Origin: Eubacteriales bacterium
GTDB lineage: Bacteria; Bacillota; Clostridia; Christensenellales; CAG-138
NCBI GenBank assembly: GCA_028701165.1
Contig: JAQVRG010000047.1
Location: 1-8,868 of the forward strand
Direction of reading: 5' to 3'
Length of the DNA stretch: 8,868 nucleotides
This document shows positions 5,604 to 8,868 of the stretch, piece by piece. The position numbers and the translations under genes were made by a program. The notes under the pieces are model-generated. The model did no database searches, was not told where the DNA came from, and saw only the letters and a list, made by a program, of their open reading frames with translations. Positions within the stretch are counted from its first letter, which is position 1, and each line of letters starts with the position of its first letter.

Positions 5604-6353
5604 TTATACGGTCTTTTGTGCGGCAAGGGAAAATGCCGCCTCGTCGCACACCAGCGTCACATCGGGATGCAGCTGCAAAACGGATGCGGGGATCTCCGGC
5701 GTAACGGGGCCAAAGAAGGCGCGATACAAAATTTCCGCTTTGTCAGCACCCGTAATGATCATCACGATCCTGCGCGCCGCCATCACGGTACCGATACCCA
5801 TAGTGAACGCCGCTGTCGGCACTTCGTCAAGGGAATCAAAGAAGCGTTTGTTGGCGTTTCTGGTCATCTCGGTAAGCGCGGCCTCATGCGTCCACAATGG
5901 AAAATGATCGCAGGGCTCGTTAAAGCCGATATGCCCGTCGTGCCCTATGCCTAAAAGCTGGATATCCACGCCGCCCCAGTCCTCGATCTTTCGCTCATAG
6001 GCCATGCACATAGCCTCCACATCGCTGGCAAGACCGTCCGGCACGATGGTGTTTTCCGGGCGGATGGAGATATGATCGAACAGGTTTTCCTGCATAAAAA
6101 AGCGATAGCTTTGGGGATGGTCAGCGGGAAGCCCCTTATATTCATCCAAGTTGGCGGAGCGCACACGGGAAAAATCGATCTCGCCGCGCTGTTCGCGCGC
6201 GATCAGCTCACGGTAGAGCGGCAACGGCGAGGAACCTGTCGCAAGGCCGATCACGCACGCGGGCTTTTGCTTGATAGCGGCTTCAAACTGATCGGCAGCG
6301 ATTTTTGCAGCCGCTTCCGGATTCTTCGCTGTATAGATTTTCGTGTATAGCAT
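5604..6353 (-). CDS. nagB: glucosamine-6-phosphate deaminase
   Basis: NagB converts glucosamine 6-phosphate to fructose 6-phosphate and ammonia, feeding amino sugars into glycolysis in the cytosol. The protein has 249 residues, normal for the bacterial enzyme. Motifs include the phosphate-binding GLATGSSP (36-43), the active-site LDEY (Asp70, Glu71), and the hallmark GIGHDGHIGFNEP (135-147) with Asp139, His141 and Glu146 in the catalytic positions. TGADKAE (201-207) contains the conserved lysine. I chose ATG 6353 because GGGAGG lies 7 nt upstream. An in-frame ATG at 6413 would add 20 residues without a ribosome binding site and go beyond the family N-terminus (MLYTKIY). No nagA or transporter is next to it. 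It lies 78 bp downstream of the antiporter on the same strand, so read-through or its own weak promoter could drive it. Confidence 0.95.
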   Translation of the reverse strand: MLYTKIYTAKNPEAAAKIAADQFEAAIKQKPACVIGLATGSSPLPLYRELIAREQRGEIDFSRVRSANLDEYKGLPADHPQSYRFFMQENLFDHISIRPENTIVPDGLASDVEAMCMAYERKIEDWGGVDIQLLGIGHDGHIGFNEPCDHFPLWTHEAALTEMTRNANKRFFDSLDEVPTAAFTMGIGTVMAARRIVMIITGADKAEILYRAFFGPVTPEIPASVLQLHPDVTLVCDEAAFSLAAQKTV

Positions 6354-6384
6354 TTTCAAACCTCCCACTATTCCATATAGTATG

Positions 6385-6413
6385 ATGGTATCAGCAAGCG
6401 CGGCGTAGCGCAA
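6385..6413 (-). promoter_or_regulatory. weak candidate promoter of nagB
   Basis: On the minus strand, TTGCGC (plus 6408-6413) and TACCAT (plus 6385-6390) are separated by 17 bp in the short gap between the antiporter and nagB. Each box matches consensus at four of six positions. No terminator is visible after the antiporter on this strand, so cotranscription is also possible. Confidence 0.3.
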
Positions 6414-6431
6414 GCGTATTTTTTGGCTTTT

Positions 6432-8033
6432 TTAGCTCACGGTCGCCCCGTTGATGACCAATGTATCCTTTTCCAACAGCTTCGTGTTCCCCTTTGGTAT
6501 GAGGATCTCCTCGCCACGCCGTATCATGATGATGAGATCCTGTCCCGACGGGATCTCTGACAACGTCTTATTCGCCCAGTCGTCCCCTTTGGAGATGACC
6601 CTTTCATACAGTCGCACACCGTCGATACGGTTGGTGGCCTTGCCGCTCAAAACCAGCGTATCGCCGTTGGACAATACGGTCCTGCCGTTGGGAACGATCT
6701 TCCTGCTGCCACGGATGAGCAGTACCAGGAGGGATTCAGGCGGCAGTACAAGCTCGCGCACCTCCAAACCCACCCAAGGATGCGAAGCGGACACCGTGGA
6801 TTGGATAAATTGAATGGGCACCTCGTCCACATAATCCGTAAAGGTTTTCATAACGTCGGATTCGTCGTCGGTCATGCGCAGGGCTTTCGCCGCAAAGGGT
6901 ATCAGCGTGCCTTGGAAGAGTATGGAGAATAGGACAATAAAAAACACGATGTGGAATATGTCATGCTTGATCACCGCCGGATCGATCACCGCCATGATGG
7001 CAAAAACGATGGAGGCTGCGCCGCGCATGCCAGCCCACGATACGAGTATTTGTTGGTTTAAATTACTCTTAAACGGAGATAGTATGGCAAAAACTGCGGC
7101 GGGGCGCGCTATGAAGGTCAAAAACAACGCGACCCAAAGGCCCGTAAGCGCCACGCCGGGTAGCTGTGATGGCAACGCGATCAGGCCCAACAGGAAGAAC
7201 AGCACCATCTGCATAAGCCCCGTGGTCGCATCAAAAAAGTTCACCAGCGCCCGCTTTTGCTCGATCCGCTGGTTGCCCAGCACAATGCCCACGATGTAGG
7301 CGCTCAAATATCCGTTGCCGCCAAAATAGGTAGGCAAAGCATAAGCTATGATGGCTACGGCCACCATGAAGATGGCGTCGAAGCCAGCGGTGGAAAAGCG
7401 GAATTTCCGCAGGAAAAACATGGAAACGACCGCGATCGCAGCGCCGAAGGCTACGCCATAGGCGACCTGCGCAAACAGCATGTACGCAAAATCGCCGCCC
7501 GAAGCCTTGCCATCCATGATGGAAAGGACGATGACGGTGAGCATATAGGAAAAGGGGTCGTTGCTGCCGCTTTCCACCTCCAGAAGCGAAGCCGTATGAT
7601 AACGAAGGTTCAGACGCTTGGAGCGGAGGATGGAGAACACGGACGCCGCATCCGTGGAGCATATGACGGCGCCGATCAAAAAGCTTTCCAGCAGCGCAAT
7701 CCTGAGAATGAAATAGCAAAACAGCCCCACAAGGCCCGCCGTGATGACCGTCCCCAAGGAGGAAAGCAGCACGGCCTTGACGACGATGGGCTGCGCAGCA
7801 CTCCATTTGGTGCCAAAGCCGCCGTAAAACATGATGAAGATCAGGGCAATAGAGCAGATTTGCTCCGCAAAGGCATAATCGTCGAATTGGATCTTGATGA
7901 CCCCGTCCGCGCCAAAGAACATGCCCAGCAGGATGAAGGCAAGCAGCGTGGGAATACCCAGCTTGGAGGATATCCTGTTAAAAATGACGCAGGCCACGAT
8001 CACCGCCGCCGCCATAAGCAAATAAGAAGCCAA
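6432..8033 (-). CDS. CPA1-type potassium/proton (cation/proton) antiporter with two TrkA_C domains
   Basis: This is an inner-membrane monovalent cation/proton antiporter, 533 residues from the chosen start. Residues 1 to about 385 form a hydrophobic domain of roughly 12 helices with family hallmarks: STDAASVFSIL with Asp128 (TDxxxV-type motif), VESGSNDPFS (Asn158-Asp159, the ion-binding pair) and AGMRGAASI at about 335. Two TrkA_C/RCK_C ligand-binding domains follow, at about 404-464 and 473-530, both ending in a DTLVLxG/DTLVINGA-like strand. There is no RCK_N Rossmann domain, as in the NhaP2/CvrA-type potassium/proton antiporters, whose C-terminal domains sense a cytosolic ligand. I chose TTG 8033 because GAGGG lies 10 nt upstream and the first helix begins right after it. 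A TTG at 8087 would add 18 mostly polar residues without a ribosome binding site. Likely role: potassium efflux or pH homeostasis. Confidence 0.88.
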   Translation of the reverse strand: MASYLLMAAAVIVACVIFNRISSKLGIPTLLAFILLGMFFGADGVIKIQFDDYAFAEQICSIALIFIMFYGGFGTKWSAAQPIVVKAVLLSSLGTVITAGLVGLFCYFILRIALLESFLIGAVICSTDAASVFSILRSKRLNLRYHTASLLEVESGSNDPFSYMLTVIVLSIMDGKASGGDFAYMLFAQVAYGVAFGAAIAVVSMFFLRKFRFSTAGFDAIFMVAVAIIAYALPTYFGGNGYLSAYIVGIVLGNQRIEQKRALVNFFDATTGLMQMVLFFLLGLIALPSQLPGVALTGLWVALFLTFIARPAAVFAILSPFKSNLNQQILVSWAGMRGAASIVFAIMAVIDPAVIKHDIFHIVFFIVLFSILFQGTLIPFAAKALRMTDDESDVMKTFTDYVDEVPIQFIQSTVSASHPWVGLEVRELVLPPESLLVLLIRGSRKIVPNGRTVLSNGDTLVLSGKATNRIDGVRLYERVISKGDDWANKTLSEIPSGQDLIIMIRRGEEILIPKGNTKLLEKDTLVINGATVS

Positions 8034-8109
8034 CCCGTCTATGCCCTCGCTTTCGTTTTTGCGCCGCGCGCATACCGCGCAGCGCAACAGAAAATAGAAA
8101 CCTTAAAGA

Positions 8110-8139
8110 ATTATAACATACATCACGCGCGCTTGACTA
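8110..8139 (-). promoter_or_regulatory. promoter of the antiporter gene
   Basis: On the minus strand, a perfect TATAAT (plus 8110-8115) lies 18 bp downstream of TAGTCA (plus 8134-8139), four of six matches to the -35 consensus. It would start transcription near 8103, about 70 nt before the TTG start, consistent with the short first helix start chosen for the antiporter. Confidence 0.65.
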
Positions 8140-8161
8140 TGCGCAGATAGTATGCTACGCT
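8133..8161 (+). promoter_or_regulatory. candidate promoter of the glycyl radical enzyme gene
   Basis: TTGACT (8133-8138) is followed after 17 bp by TACGCT (8156-8161), with a TGn extended -10 element (8153-8155). The -35 box lies on the same bases as the -35 of the divergent antiporter promoter, so the two would compete for RNA polymerase. The -10 is a poor match, so activation by a regulator is possible. Confidence 0.4.
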
Positions 8162-8164
8162 TTG

Positions 8165-8197
8165 AGTATGAAATACCGCACAAAAATGCGGAATACT
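8165..8197 (+). other. hairpin in the leader of the glycyl radical enzyme gene
   Basis: CCGCA (8176-8180) pairs with TGCGG (8187-8191) around a 6-nt loop, and AGTAT (8165-8169) pairs with ATACT (8193-8197) outside an asymmetric internal loop. It ends six bases before the ribosome binding site AAGGAG (8204-8209). It could be an operator dyad at the transcription start or a leader stem affecting translation. Confidence 0.4.
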
Positions 8198-8219
8198 AAA
8201 TTTAAGGAGACTGTCGAAT

Positions 8220-8868
8220 ATGGTGAGCGAGCGAATAGAAAAGATACGCCGGAACTACGTTGAGTCTAAGCCTGAAATCTCCTGTGAGCGCGCGCTCATC
8301 TGGACGCAATCCCATAAGGAAACGGAGGGGCTGCCGGTCTGCATCCGCCGCGCCCGCGCGTTTTACGACTGCTGCGCGCAGCTTGGCGTGCACATTTTTG
8401 AGGGCGAGCTTGTGGTGGGCGCGATCGGCGAATTCCGCAAGTGCGGTATCCTGACGCCGGAATTCTCCTGGCTTTGGGTGGATAAGGAAATGGACACGTT
8501 TGCGACACGTCCGCAGGACCCCTACATCATGACGGACGAACAGCGGGCTTTCGTGCGGGAAAGCATCTTCCCCTATTGGAAGGGCAAGTCTCTGGAGGAG
8601 GCGTTTTTGGCGCGCCTGCCCGAGGAGACCCGCCACATTGGCGTGGATACGGGCATCATCGACAATGATTCCAAGTGGCGGCAGGCTGTGGGCGAGATCA
8701 CGCCGGATTATCAGGACGTGTTGTTCAAAAAGGGCTTCGGCGGCGTCATCCGCGAGGCCGAAGCGCACATAGCAAGCCTTGACCCCACCAAGCCCGAGGA
8801 TGAGGACAAGAAGGATTTCTACACCTCCATCCTTTGGACGTCCAAGGGCATCATCCTCTACGCCAACC
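8220..8868 (+). CDS. glycyl radical enzyme, PFL2/glycerol-dehydratase-like family (N-terminal part, runs off the window)
   Basis: The gene is open from ATG 8220 to the window end, giving 216 residues of a protein that is usually about 780-850. The N-terminus is characteristic of glycyl radical enzymes of the PFL2/PflD, glycerol dehydratase and decarboxylase group: EISCERALIWTQSHKETEG (about 19-37), a two-arginine helix at about 43-46, and GELVVGAIGEF (62-72). EFSWLWVDKEMDTF (about 81-94) and FPYWKGKSLEEAF (about 116-128) follow. AAGGAG (8204-8209) precedes the ATG by 10 nt; a GTG at 8223 is a less likely start. These oxygen-sensitive enzymes use a protein-based radical to dehydrate, decarboxylate or cleave small molecules under anaerobic conditions. 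The active-site cysteine, glutamate and glycyl-radical glycine all lie beyond the window, so the substrate (for example a diol, choline, isethionate, hydroxyproline or an arylacetate) cannot be assigned. A radical-SAM activating enzyme is expected nearby, outside the window. Confidence 0.88.
   Translation, partial: MVSERIEKIRRNYVESKPEISCERALIWTQSHKETEGLPVCIRRARAFYDCCAQLGVHIFEGELVVGAIGEFRKCGILTPEFSWLWVDKEMDTFATRPQDPYIMTDEQRAFVRESIFPYWKGKSLEEAFLARLPEETRHIGVDTGIIDNDSKWRQAVGEITPDYQDVLFKKGFGGVIREAEAHIASLDPTKPEDEDKKDFYTSILWTSKGIILYAN

Noticed and set aside
6385..6431. Terminator after the antiporter gene
   Set aside because: There are short GC-rich inverted repeats (GCGC...GCGC), but on the minus strand no stem is followed by a T-run.
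8034..8087. N-terminal extension of the antiporter from TTG 8087
   Set aside because: It adds polar residues before the first membrane helix and has no ribosome binding site, whereas TTG 8033 follows GAGGG at a suitable distance.
1..8868. CRISPR arrays, tRNA, rRNA or full insertion sequences
   Set aside because: No regularly spaced repeats, cloverleaf genes, rRNA segments or transposase frames were found on either strand by eye.

Overview
The window looks like chromosomal DNA from a fermentative anaerobe of the Bacillota, probably a moderately high-GC member of the Clostridia. This is inferred from strong AGGAGG-type ribosome binding sites, an oxygen-sensitive glycyl radical enzyme, two NagC/XylR-type ROK regulators and compact operons with intrinsic terminators. 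Nothing in the sequence names the species.

Positions 1-443 differ from the rest. This stretch is visibly AT-richer and holds one 70-residue minus-strand gene of unknown function. A hairpin-rich non-coding stretch lies on one side of the gene and a large inverted repeat on the other, and a 13-bp direct repeat (42-54 and 431-443) brackets the whole module. It resembles the edge or remnant of a small mobile or single-stranded-DNA replicon inserted just upstream of a regulator promoter. That reading is inference.

Positions 457-4203 form a metabolic cassette on the plus strand: ROK regulator 1, then a short-chain dehydrogenase/reductase of the sorbose-reductase/polyol type, a zinc-dependent sorbitol-dehydrogenase-like MDR enzyme, and a VOC (glyoxalase-fold) protein, closed by a strong terminator. 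The MDR gene carries one frameshift at about 3428. The two halves join into an otherwise complete protein of about 345 residues, so either the base is missing from the sequence or the gene is freshly broken. A second ROK regulator follows (4299-5510). Its promoter is 30/34 identical to that of ROK 1, which suggests shared control or duplication. The likely theme is interconversion of polyols and keto-sugars under ROK control; the substrate cannot be read from the sequence.

Positions 5511-8033 are on the minus strand: nagB (glucosamine-6-phosphate deaminase), convergent with ROK 2 across a bidirectional terminator, and upstream of it a CPA1-type potassium/proton antiporter with two C-terminal TrkA_C domains. 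From 8220 to the window end, divergent from the antiporter, runs the N-terminal third or so of a glycyl radical enzyme of the PFL2/glycerol-dehydratase-like group. Its catalytic cysteine and glycyl-radical glycine lie beyond the window.
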